From contig JADGDA010000032.1 in assembly GCA_015228695.1 (NCBI GenBank), forward strand, positions 1 through 15,951: DNA of 15,951 nucleotides. The letters run 5' to 3'. Below are positions 7,541 through 14,733 of this stretch, in pieces. The DNA comes from Alphaproteobacteria bacterium (lineage in GTDB: Bacteria > Pseudomonadota > Alphaproteobacteria > Rhodospirillales > Rhodospirillaceae). The notes beneath the pieces were generated by a model, which worked only from the letters and a program-made list of their open reading frames with translations, did no database searches and was not told the origin of the DNA. The first letter of the stretch is position 1. Each line of letters opens with the position of its first letter. The position numbers were made by a program, and so were the translations under genes.

Positions 7541-9556
7541 GTGCTGACCACGCTGCTGACCACGATCGCGTTGTTGTTCGTTCTGGCCGCCGTCGGGGCG
7601 ACGGCCCGCCCCGGCCACGGGAACGGCTTCGCGGGGACGGTGGTCTATGTCGGCACCATGGGACTTTGCGCCGTCAACGCGGTGACGGCCGTCCTGTTCC
7701 TGACCGCCGGGACGGGAGACGCGGTCGGGCTCGTCCTGCCGATCGGTCCGCCCTGGCAGGCGACCCATCTGAGCCTTGACGGGCTGTCGGCCTTCTTTCT
7801 TCTGATCGTCAACGGCGTCGGCGCCATGGCCGCCCTGTACGGAATCGGCTATGGCCGCCACGAGGAGGAGCCGGCGCGGGTTCTCCCGTTCTTTCCCGTG
7901 TTCCTGGCGGGGATGAATCTGGTCCCGCTCGCGGCCGATGCGTTCAGTTTCCTGGTGGCGTGGGAGTTCATGTCCCTGTCGTCCTGGTTTCTGGTTCTCA
8001 GTTCCCACCGCCGTCACGAAACCCGGCGGGCCGCCCTGGTCTATCTGGTAATGGCGGCCATCGGCACCGCCGCCCTGATCGCGGCATTCGGCGTCCTGGC
8101 CGGAGTCTCGGGGGATTACGGCTTCGCCGCCATCCGTCTCCGTTCCCTCGGGCCGCTGGAAGCGGGGGCGGTGATGGCCCTGGTCCTGATCGGGGCCGGG
8201 TCCAAGGCGGGCGTCGCCCCCCTGCACGCATGGCTGCCGCTCGCCCACCCCGCGGCGCCGAGTCACGTCTCGGCCTTGATGAGCGGGGTGATGACCAAGG
8301 TCGCCGTCTACGCGATCGTGCGGGTTCTGTTCGACCTGTCGGGAGAGGCGGTGTGGTGGTGGGGGCTCCTGATGCTGGGGCTCGGTTGCGCCACGGCCGG
8401 AGTGGGCGTCCTGTACGCGGTGGTGGAACGGGACCTCAAGACCCTGCTCGCCTACAGCACCGTCGAGAACATCGGGCTGATCATGATCGGGCTGGGCCTC
8501 GCCATGGCGTTCAAGGCCAACGGCCTGACCGCGCTCGCCGGGCTGGCCCTGCTCGCCGCCCTGTTCCATGCCCTCAACCATTCCCTTTACAAGAGCATGC
8601 TGTTTTTCGGCGCGGGAGCGGTGCTCGTCTCCACCGGACACCGCGACCTGGAGCGGCTCGGCGGACTGATCAGGAAGATGCCGATCACCTCCTCCGTGTT
8701 CCTGGTCGGCTGCATCTCCATTTCCGCCCTGCCGCCCTTGAACGGTTTCGCCTCGGAGTGGCTGCTGCTCCAGGCGATCCTGAGCGGCCCCCAGATGTCC
8801 CAATGGGGGCTCAAGCTGGCGGTGCCGGTGGCCGGAGCCGCCCTGGTGCTGGCGACGGCGCTGGCGGGAGCCTGCTTCGTCCGCGCCTTCGGAATCACCT
8901 TCCTCGGCCGCCCCCGCTCGCCCGAGGCGGCATCCGCCCTGCGGGTGGACGTGGCGATGCGTATTCCGATGGTGATTCTCGCCGTCGCCTGCGTTCTGGT
9001 GGGCCTGCTGCCGGTGCTGGCCCTCACCCCGCTCACCCCGGTGGTGCACGGGCTGATGGGGACGTCCCCGGTCGCGGCAGAGGGAATCACTTGGCTGTGG
9101 CTGTCCCCGGTCGCCGAGCGGGCGAGTTCCTACAGCGGTCTGGTGCTGTTTCTGACCGTCGCCGTCATGGCGATGATGACCCTTCTGATCAAGCGTTTCG
9201 TATCGGGCCGCATCCGGCGGACGCCCGCATGGGACTGCGGCTTTCCCGATCCCAGCCCCTCCACCCAGTACACGGCCGCCAGCTTCGCCCAGCCCATCCG
9301 CCGGATGTTCGGGACTCACCTGTTCGGGGCGCGGGAGATGGTGGACATGCCCGATCCGGGTGATTCGGCTCCGGCCCGTTTTTCCGTCGAGATGAAGGAC
9401 CCGATCTGGGCCTGGTTCTACCGGCCGGTGGTCAAATTCATCGGCTGGACCACGGAAAGCACCAACGCCTTTCAGTTCCTGACCATCCGGGAGTATCTGG
9501 GACTCATGTTCGGGGTTCTGGTGCTCCTGCTCATGCTGGTGGTGGTGATCCGATGA
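7541..9556 (+). CDS. hyfB: HyfB-like Mrp/complex-I-type antiporter subunit of a group 4 hydrogenase-related complex
   Basis: This is a large polytopic inner-membrane protein of about 671 residues (E. coli HyfB has 672), probably a proton-translocating subunit. It has the proton-antiporter core: Glu142 in VAWEFMSLSSWFLV, Lys222 in GAGSKAGVAPLHAWLP, the stretch HPAAPSHVSALMSGVMTK with Lys253, Lys351 in NHSLYKSMLFFGAGA, and Glu406 in NGFASEW. These correspond to the charged residues of the half-channels in NuoL/M/N. HPAAPSH and the cytoplasmic C-terminal tail with WDCGF are Hyf/Hyc-like and not complex-I-like. I chose GTG at 7541 because GGAAG (7530-7534) precedes it by 6 nt; a TTG at 7517 is possible but has a poorer site. 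It starts a six-gene operon, and its stop overlaps hyfC by 4 bp (ATGA). Confidence 0.93.
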   Translation: MLTTLLTTIALLFVLAAVGATARPGHGNGFAGTVVYVGTMGLCAVNAVTAVLFLTAGTGDAVGLVLPIGPPWQATHLSLDGLSAFFLLIVNGVGAMAALYGIGYGRHEEEPARVLPFFPVFLAGMNLVPLAADAFSFLVAWEFMSLSSWFLVLSSHRRHETRRAALVYLVMAAIGTAALIAAFGVLAGVSGDYGFAAIRLRSLGPLEAGAVMALVLIGAGSKAGVAPLHAWLPLAHPAAPSHVSALMSGVMTKVAVYAIVRVLFDLSGEAVWWWGLLMLGLGCATAGVGVLYAVVERDLKTLLAYSTVENIGLIMIGLGLAMAFKANGLTALAGLALLAALFHALNHSLYKSMLFFGAGAVLVSTGHRDLERLGGLIRKMPITSSVFLVGCISISALPPLNGFASEWLLLQAILSGPQMSQWGLKLAVPVAGAALVLATALAGACFVRAFGITFLGRPRSPEAASALRVDVAMRIPMVILAVACVLVGLLPVLALTPLTPVVHGLMGTSPVAAEGITWLWLSPVAERASSYSGLVLFLTVAVMAMMTLLIKRFVSGRIRRTPAWDCGFPDPSPSTQYTAASFAQPIRRMFGTHLFGAREMVDMPDPGDSAPARFSVEMKDPIWAWFYRPVVKFIGWTTESTNAFQFLTIREYLGLMFGVLVLLLMLVVVIR

Positions 9557-10503
9557 TGGTCGAACTGGCGGCCCAGGTGGCGCAGGTGGCGATGGTGCTG
9601 TGTCTGGCTCCGGGACTGACGGGTCTTGTCCGTCTGACCAAGGCACGGCTGGTCGGACGCCGGGGAGCCAGCCTCCTGCAACCCTATCGGGACCTCGCCC
9701 GGCTGTTGCGCAAGGACGCCTTGGTGGCCGAGAACGCCTCCTGGCTGTTCCGCAGCGCGCCGTATCTGGTGTTCACGGTCGTTTGGTTCACCGCGTCGCT
9801 GGTGCCGACGTTCACGACGGGGATTCTCCTTGGCCCCACCGCCGACCTGATCGCCCTGACGGCCTTTCTCGGCAGCGCCCGTTTTTTCACCGCCCTGGCC
9901 GCCTTGGACATCGGGACCAGCTTCGGCGGCATCGGCTCCTCGCGGGAGATGATGATCGGTTCCCTGGCGGAGCCCGCCATGTTGATGATGATCTTCACCG
10001 TATCGTTGCTGGTGCGCTCCACCTCCCTGGTCGATGTGGCGGAGATCCTGGCGACGGGGGAACTGGGCATCCGGGTGTCGCTGCTGATGGCGGCGGTCGC
10101 TCTGGTCATGGTGGCCATCGCCGAGAACGCCCGCATTCCCATCGACAATCCCTCGACCCACCTGGAACTGACCATGGTCCACGAGGCCATGGTGCTGGAG
10201 TACTCGGGCCGCCATCTGGCGCTGATGGAAGCGGCGGCCATGGTCAAGCTGCTGCTGTACATCTCCCTGATCGGATGCCTGTTCATCCCCTTTGGAATCG
10301 GCTCCCGCGCCGAGGGCATCTCGGGCTTCGGCCTCGGGCTGGCCACCTATCTGCTCAAACTGGCCGCCGGCGGGGTGGCCTTGGGGGTGTTCGAGACCTC
10401 CATCGCCAAGATGCGGGTGTTCCGGATCGGCGAGTTCCTGGGCGGCGCCCTCCTTCTCGGACTGCTGGCCATGGTTTACCTCTATATCTCGCGGGCCATG
10501 TGA
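9553..10503 (+). CDS. hyfC: HyfC/HycD-like (NuoH-type) membrane subunit
   Basis: This protein links the peripheral redox-like arm to the membrane arm; homologues are complex I NuoH and E. coli HyfC/HycD. The 316 residues contain about eight hydrophobic segments. The cytoplasmic loop GRRGASLLQPYRDLARLLRK (35-54) matches the NuoH segment RRGPxxLQPxAD. The loop AIAENARIPIDNPSTHLELT (188-207), followed by MVHEAMVLEYSG (208-219), is the acidic loop that in complex I lines the path from the quinone site to the membrane. Glu191, Asp198, Glu205, Glu211 and Glu216 are all present, and PIDNPSTHLELTMVHE is typical of the hydrogenase branch. The ATG at 9553 (a second ATG follows at 9556) overlaps the hyfB stop. 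There is no sign of decay, so the coupling surface to the large subunit seems maintained. Confidence 0.94.
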   Translation: MMVELAAQVAQVAMVLCLAPGLTGLVRLTKARLVGRRGASLLQPYRDLARLLRKDALVAENASWLFRSAPYLVFTVVWFTASLVPTFTTGILLGPTADLIALTAFLGSARFFTALAALDIGTSFGGIGSSREMMIGSLAEPAMLMMIFTVSLLVRSTSLVDVAEILATGELGIRVSLLMAAVALVMVAIAENARIPIDNPSTHLELTMVHEAMVLEYSGRHLALMEAAAMVKLLLYISLIGCLFIPFGIGSRAEGISGFGLGLATYLLKLAAGGVALGVFETSIAKMRVFRIGEFLGGALLLGLLAMVYLYISRAM

Positions 10504-10504
10504 G

Positions 10505-11167
10505 ATGAGCACCCTCGGTTACGACATCGCCCACCTGCTCGACGGCGCCGTTTTGCTGTTCAGCTTCATGCTGCTGTATCAGCGGCGCATGTCGGGGCTC
10601 ATCAGCGTGTTCGCCCTCCAGTCCGTGACCCTGGCCGTCGTCGCGGCATGGGGAGCCTATACCCGCCATGCCCCCCACCTGTACGCGAGCGCCGCCATCG
10701 TCGTGGTGGTCAAGGCCGTCCTCATTCCGGTGGCCCTGCACAAGATCATGACCCGCCTCGGCATCCACCGGACCGTTGACGCGGCGATGAGCATCGGCTC
10801 CAGCATGATCGCCGGGGCCAGTCTGGTGGCGCTCTCCATCATGCTGGTCCTGCCGGTGACGTTCGCGTCCGCGGCGCTGACCCGGGAAAGCCTAGCGCTT
10901 GCCCTGTCCACGGTGCTGCTGGGGCTTTTGATGATGATCACGCGACGCAACGCCGTCACCCAGGTGATCGGCTTCATGTCGCTGGAAAACGGCCTGATCC
11001 TGGCCGCCGTCGGCGTCGAAGGCATGCCGCTGGTGGTCGAAATGAGCATCGCCTTCTCGGTCATGGTGGCGTTCATCATCTTCGGCATCTTCTTCTTCCA
11101 GATCCGGGAAAGGTTCGATTCCCTCGACCTGCCCTATCTCGAATCCTTCCGGGGGGAACGGCGGTGA
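10505..11167 (+). CDS. hyfE: HyfE-like membrane subunit (contains NuoK-like segment)
   Basis: This small polytopic protein of 220 residues (E. coli HyfE has 216) is the part of the membrane arm equivalent to complex I NuoK with extra helices. It shows about seven hydrophobic segments. Glu161 in IGFMSLENGLILA and Glu179 in VVEMSIAFSVMV correspond to the buried NuoK glutamates in the proton path, and Lys70 lies within another helix (AIVVVVKAVLIP). The start ATG at 10505 is one base after the hyfC stop and gives MSTLGYDIAHLLDG. The stop overlaps the GTG of hyfF as GTGA, so the genes are translationally linked. The C-terminal tail is charged (ERFDSLDLPYLESFRGERR) and probably cytoplasmic. Confidence 0.92.
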   Translation: MSTLGYDIAHLLDGAVLLFSFMLLYQRRMSGLISVFALQSVTLAVVAAWGAYTRHAPHLYASAAIVVVVKAVLIPVALHKIMTRLGIHRTVDAAMSIGSSMIAGASLVALSIMLVLPVTFASAALTRESLALALSTVLLGLLMMITRRNAVTQVIGFMSLENGLILAAVGVEGMPLVVEMSIAFSVMVAFIIFGIFFFQIRERFDSLDLPYLESFRGERR

Positions 11168-12600
11168 CGGCGGTTCTTCTCATCCTGATCCTTCCGGTCC
11201 TCGCCTCGGCGGTCCTGGCCCTAGTGGGGTCGTACCGGGTGGGAGCCTGGATCAACGTCGCGGCCTCGGTCGCGACCTTCGGAGCCAGTTGCGCCCTGTT
11301 CGTCTCCCCGCGCCTGACCACGCTGTTGCTGTTCATCGACGATTTCAACATCTATCTGGTGGTGCTCACCGCCTTCGTCGGCATGACGACCAGCATCTTC
11401 AGCGCCACCTATATCCGGCACGAGATGGAGACCGGACGCCTGACGCCGAGGAACCTGCGGTTCTATCACGCCATGTATCAGGCGTTCATCTTCACCCTGC
11501 TGTTCGGGCTGGTCTCCAACAACCTGGGATTCATGTGGGTGGCCATCGAGGGGGCGACCCTGACCACCGCCCTGATGGTCAGCCTCTACCGCACCCATGC
11601 GGCCATCGAGGCGGCCTGGAAATACTTCATCCTGTGCGGCGTCGGCATCGCCCTGGCGCTGTTCGGCACGATCCTGATGTATCTCGCGGCCCAGCCGGTC
11701 ATGGGGTCCGGCCTTGGCGCCATGGCGTGGGACGGCATTCTGCCGCGGGTGGCGGAGTTCGATCCCACCATCTTGAACCTCGCCTTCGTGTTCCTCCTGG
11801 TCGGCTATGGCACCAAGGTCGGGCTGGCCCCCCTGCATTCCTGGCTGCCCGATGCCCACGCCGAGGGCCCGACGCCGATTTCGGCGGTGCTGTCGGGTCT
11901 CCTTCTGAACGTGGCGCTCTATGCGGTGCTGCGGTTCAAGATTCTGCTCGCCGCCAACGGCAACGCCATCGCGCCGGGGCCCCTGATGATCACCATGGGC
12001 CTGACCTCGCTGACGCTGGCCAGCTTCATGCTGTATCGCCGGCGCGACATCAAACGCCTGTTCGCCTATTCCTCCATCGAGCACATGGGCATCATCACCT
12101 TCGCCTTCGGCATGGGCGGCCCGCTCGCCAACTTCGCCGGACTGCTGCACATGACCATGCACAGCCTGACCAAGTCGGCGATCTTCTTCACCGTCGGCCA
12201 CATCGCCCAGGTAAAGGGAACCCAGACCATCGCCGGTATTCGCGGCCTGACCGTGACCCATCCCCGGCTGGGGTGGGGGCTGGTGATGGGGGTGGTCGCC
12301 ATCGCCGGGCTGCCGCCCTTCGGGATCTTCGCCAGCGAGTTTCTGGTGATCACCACCACCATTGCCCGTCAGCCCCTGTTGGCCGTGCCGCTGGTTCTGG
12401 CCTTGCTCGTGGGTTTCGGAGCGCTGGTGCTGCGCCTTCAGGGCCTTGCGTTCGGCGTGCCGCGCGGCGCTCCCGGAGGCAAGGTGGAGGCCTCGCTGGT
12501 GCCTTTGTACACCCATCTGGCGCTGGTGCTGATGGCCGGGCTGTATCTGCCCCCGCCCTTGGTCGTCTGGTTCCAGAACGTTGCGAAGTTGTTGGGGTGA
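11164..12600 (+). CDS. hyfF: HyfF-like Mrp/complex-I-type antiporter subunit
   Basis: This is the second antiporter-like subunit of the operon, with 478 residues. That is shorter than E. coli HyfF (about 526) and close to the HycQ-type protein of mycobacteria as I recall it. The core is intact: Glu129 in WVAIEGATLTTA, Lys218 in GYGTKVGLAPLHSWLPDAHAEGPTPIS, Lys297 in RRDIKRLFAYSSIEHMGII, His330/His333 and Lys337 in MTMHSLTKSAIFF, and Glu392 in GIFASEF. These are the charges expected of a proton half-channel. It starts with GTG at 11164 behind the strong site GGGGGGAA, overlapping hyfE by 4 bp. There is no HyfD homologue between hyfC and hyfE, so the membrane arm would have two antiporter-type subunits, one fewer than E. 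coli Hyf. Confidence 0.93.
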   Translation: MTAVLLILILPVLASAVLALVGSYRVGAWINVAASVATFGASCALFVSPRLTTLLLFIDDFNIYLVVLTAFVGMTTSIFSATYIRHEMETGRLTPRNLRFYHAMYQAFIFTLLFGLVSNNLGFMWVAIEGATLTTALMVSLYRTHAAIEAAWKYFILCGVGIALALFGTILMYLAAQPVMGSGLGAMAWDGILPRVAEFDPTILNLAFVFLLVGYGTKVGLAPLHSWLPDAHAEGPTPISAVLSGLLLNVALYAVLRFKILLAANGNAIAPGPLMITMGLTSLTLASFMLYRRRDIKRLFAYSSIEHMGIITFAFGMGGPLANFAGLLHMTMHSLTKSAIFFTVGHIAQVKGTQTIAGIRGLTVTHPRLGWGLVMGVVAIAGLPPFGIFASEFLVITTTIARQPLLAVPLVLALLVGFGALVLRLQGLAFGVPRGAPGGKVEASLVPLYTHLALVLMAGLYLPPPLVVWFQNVAKLLG

Positions 12601-12605
12601 CGCCC

Positions 12606-14153
12606 ATGACATCCCCCTTGTCCCTGCTGCATTTCCTGAACGGCCTCGGAGGCGAGGCAGTCGAGCGTCATGGGCCCTGGCCCCGTCTGGTCGTGGACGA
12701 GGCGGCCTGGAAGGCCCTGATCGGGCAATTGGCCGTTTCCCGTTGGTCGCTTCTCGGTCTGTGGGCGGAACAGGGGGTCGTCCACATGGCCCTGCGCGAC
12801 GCGGAGGGCGACGAGTTCGCCGTCGCCTCCCTGCCGTGCCCCGACGGCCGCTTCCCCAGCGTTTCCGGCGTGCGGCCCTCGGCACAGAGGCTGGAGCGGG
12901 CGATCCAGGACCTGTACGGCATGACGGCGGTCGGCTTGGCGGACGGGCGTCCGTGGCTCGACCATGGCCGCTGGCCGCTGCGCCATCCCCTGGCCGCCTC
13001 CCCCGGCGAGCCCGGACAGATGCCGCCCTATGAGTTTCTTCCGGTGCTGGGAGAAGGATTGCACCAGATTCCGGTGGGTCCGGTCCATGCCGGGATCATC
13101 GAGCCCGGCCACTTCCGCTTTCACGCCAACGGCGAGGCCGTCGCCCGTCTGGAAGAGCGTCTGGGATACGTGCACAAGGGCGTCGAGAAGCTCATGGAGG
13201 GCCGTTCCGTCGCCGAGGCCGGGCGGATCATCGCCCGCCTTTCCGGCGACAGCACCGTGGCCTACGGATTCGCCTTCGCCCTGGCGGTGGAGGCCGCCCT
13301 CCGGCACGATCCGCCGCCGCGGGCGATCTGGCTGCGGGGGCTGATGGCGGAGTTGGAGCGGATCGCCAATCATCTGGGCGACATCGGCGCCATCTGTAAC
13401 GACGCCTCCTTCGCCGTGATGCTGGCCCTGTGCGGAGCCTTGCGCGAGCGCGTCCTGCGGGCCGCCGATCAGTGTTTCGGGCACCGGCTGATGATGGATC
13501 GCGTGGTTCCGGGGGGAGTAACCCACGATCTGAACCCGGAGGGAGCCGCCCTGCTCCGGTCTTTGGTATCCGAGCTGAGACCGGCCCTGGCCGACGTCGT
13601 GCATCTCTATGACGAAGAGAATTCCCTTCTCGACCGAACCATGGGCACCGGGATCGTCAGCGGGACCCTCGTCCACCGCTTCGGCGCCGGAGGGATTGTC
13701 GGGAGGGCCTCCAACCGGGACATCGACGCCCGCCGCACGCCGTGCTATGCGCCCTATGGGTTCTTCGATTTCGATGTGCCGACATCGTTCGCGGGGGACG
13801 TCAACGCCCGGGTCTGGATGCGCATGCGCGAGGTCGCGTCCAGCCTGGACCTGATCGAGGCCATGGTGCGGGACATGCCGTCGGGAGACCTCATGAGCGA
13901 CCTGCCTGCGGCGGTGGGCGAGGGTATGCCTGCGGCGGCAGGCGAGGGTATGGCGCTGGTGGAGGGCTTTCGCGGCGAAATCCTGGTGTGGGTCAGACTG
14001 GACGCCGACGGACGGATCGCCCGCTGTCACCCGCGCGATCCGTCCTGGTTCCAGTGGCCGCTCCTGGAAGCCGCGATCAAGGACAACATCGTCGCCGACT
14101 TCCCCCTCTGCAATAAATCGTTCAACTGTTCCTATTCCGGACACGATCTCTGA
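12606..14153 (+). CDS. HyfG/HycE-like large subunit lacking [NiFe]-binding cysteines (Ehr-type, NuoC-NuoD fusion)
   Basis: The 515-residue protein is a NuoC-like domain (about 30-130, with RAIQDLYGMTAVGLADGR) fused to a NuoD/hydrogenase large-subunit domain. H190-K-G-V-E-K matches the conserved HRGxEK. Where hydrogenases have R-x-C-G-x-C-x3-H, it reads R211-L-S213-G-D-S216-T-V-A-Y220: both cysteines are Ser and His is Tyr. The second motif, normally DPCxxC near the C-terminus, is replaced by ADFPLCNKSFNCSYSGHDL, with Cys502 and Cys508 spaced six apart, and the chain ends there without a cleavable extension. It cannot bind NiFe as known enzymes do. It fits the energy-converting-hydrogenase-related (Ehr) family, whose reaction is unknown. 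ATG at 12606 follows GGGGTGA; GTG at 12597 is an alternative. A 24-bp duplication lies at residues 434-449. Family confident; activity unknown. Confidence 0.9.
   Translation: MTSPLSLLHFLNGLGGEAVERHGPWPRLVVDEAAWKALIGQLAVSRWSLLGLWAEQGVVHMALRDAEGDEFAVASLPCPDGRFPSVSGVRPSAQRLERAIQDLYGMTAVGLADGRPWLDHGRWPLRHPLAASPGEPGQMPPYEFLPVLGEGLHQIPVGPVHAGIIEPGHFRFHANGEAVARLEERLGYVHKGVEKLMEGRSVAEAGRIIARLSGDSTVAYGFAFALAVEAALRHDPPPRAIWLRGLMAELERIANHLGDIGAICNDASFAVMLALCGALRERVLRAADQCFGHRLMMDRVVPGGVTHDLNPEGAALLRSLVSELRPALADVVHLYDEENSLLDRTMGTGIVSGTLVHRFGAGGIVGRASNRDIDARRTPCYAPYGFFDFDVPTSFAGDVNARVWMRMREVASSLDLIEAMVRDMPSGDLMSDLPAAVGEGMPAAAGEGMALVEGFRGEILVWVRLDADGRIARCHPRDPSWFQWPLLEAAIKDNIVADFPLCNKSFNCSYSGHDL
13905..13952 (+). 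repeat. 24-bp tandem duplication within the large-subunit gene
   Basis: Two adjacent 24-bp units (13905-13928 and 13929-13952) differ at two bases and encode PAAVGEGM and PAAAGEGM. They sit between the SGDLMSDL and LVEGFRGE segments of the HyfG-like subunit, probably in a surface loop. The duplication keeps the reading frame. Confidence 0.85.
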
Positions 14154-14155
14154 CC

Positions 14156-14677
14156 ATGTGGAAGCTTCTCGCCACCACCCTTCTCAATGGACCGCGCACC
14201 GAGCCGCCGCCGCCGGTCTCCACGGACGCCCTTCTGGAACTCGCCGCCAGCGTGAACCGGGCCGCGCGGGCAAGGCTCGGCCGCAGCCTGTCGATCCGGC
14301 AGGTGGACGCCGGGTCGTGCAACGGCTGCGAGCTTGAAATCCATGCCCTGGGCAACGTGTTCCATGATCTGGAACGGTTCGGGCTGCGCTTCGTCGCCTC
14401 GCCCCGCCACGCCGACGTCCTCCTGGTCACCGGCCCGGTCACCGCCAACATGCGCGAGGCCCTGCTGCGGACCTGGAACGCCACCCCCGAACCCAAATGG
14501 GTCGTGGCGAGCGGCGATTGCGCCTGCACCGGCGGCGTCTTTGCCGGTTCCTACGCGGTGGCGGGACGGGTCGAGGACGTCATTCCGGTCGACCTGCACA
14601 TTCCCGGCTGCCCGCCGTCCCCCCGCGACCTTCTCTCCGCCCTGCTCGCCCTGCTCCAGGTCGCCTCATCCGGGTGA
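14156..14677 (+). CDS. HyfI/HycG-like small subunit with one [4Fe-4S] site
   Basis: This 173-residue cytoplasmic subunit belongs to the NuoB/hydrogenase small-subunit family and should hold the single [4Fe-4S] cluster nearest the active-site cavity. All four ligands are visible: Cys55 and Cys58 in SCNGCELEI, Cys122 in SGDCACTGG and Cys152 in IPGCPPSP; Cys124 is an extra cysteine. The C-N-G-C spacing is hydrogenase-like, unlike the adjacent Cys-Cys pair of complex I NuoB. It starts 2 bp after the large-subunit stop. It is short (E. coli HyfI has about 250 residues) and has no further cluster domains. As the last gene before a hairpin terminator it closes the operon. An intact cluster beside a large subunit without nickel ligands suggests electron transfer to something other than protons. 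Confidence 0.92.
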   Translation: MWKLLATTLLNGPRTEPPPPVSTDALLELAASVNRAARARLGRSLSIRQVDAGSCNGCELEIHALGNVFHDLERFGLRFVASPRHADVLLVTGPVTANMREALLRTWNATPEPKWVVASGDCACTGGVFAGSYAVAGRVEDVIPVDLHIPGCPPSPRDLLSALLALLQVASSG

Positions 14678-14683
14678 AAAGAA

Positions 14684-14703
14684 AAGGGGCCTTACGGCCC
14701 CTT
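14684..14703. terminator. Hairpin terminator shared by convergent operon and flagellin gene
   Basis: AAGGGGCC (14684-14691), a 4-nt loop and GGCCCCTT (14696-14703) form a perfect 8-bp stem. On the minus strand it is followed by TTCTTTTC, a fair intrinsic terminator about 30 bp past the flagellin stop. On the plus strand the tail is weaker (CTCCTATTT), 6 bp after the small-subunit stop. It probably ends both transcripts. Confidence 0.75.
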
Positions 14704-14733
14704 CTCCTATTTCGACGACGACTGAACCGGCCG

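Noticed and set aside
7292..9646. Very long open frame on the minus strand opposite hyfB
   Set aside because: It is a shadow of high-GC codon bias: its translation is dominated by Gly, Arg, Gln, His and Asp with no recognisable domain, while the plus strand encodes an intact HyfB.
11221..12885. Long minus-strand open frame opposite hyfF
   Set aside because: Same reason: low-complexity composition with no motif, antisense to a well-supported membrane protein.
7541..14677. Formate hydrogenlyase or hydrogenase 4 (active H2 enzyme)
   Set aside because: Both NiFe-binding cysteine motifs are missing in the large subunit, and no formate dehydrogenase, ferredoxin subunit or maturation gene is present.
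7541..14677. Partial complex I (nuo) operon
   Set aside because: Subunit order, the HPAAPSH and THLELTMVHE motifs, and the CNGC pattern of the small subunit are of the hydrogenase branch; NADH module genes are absent.
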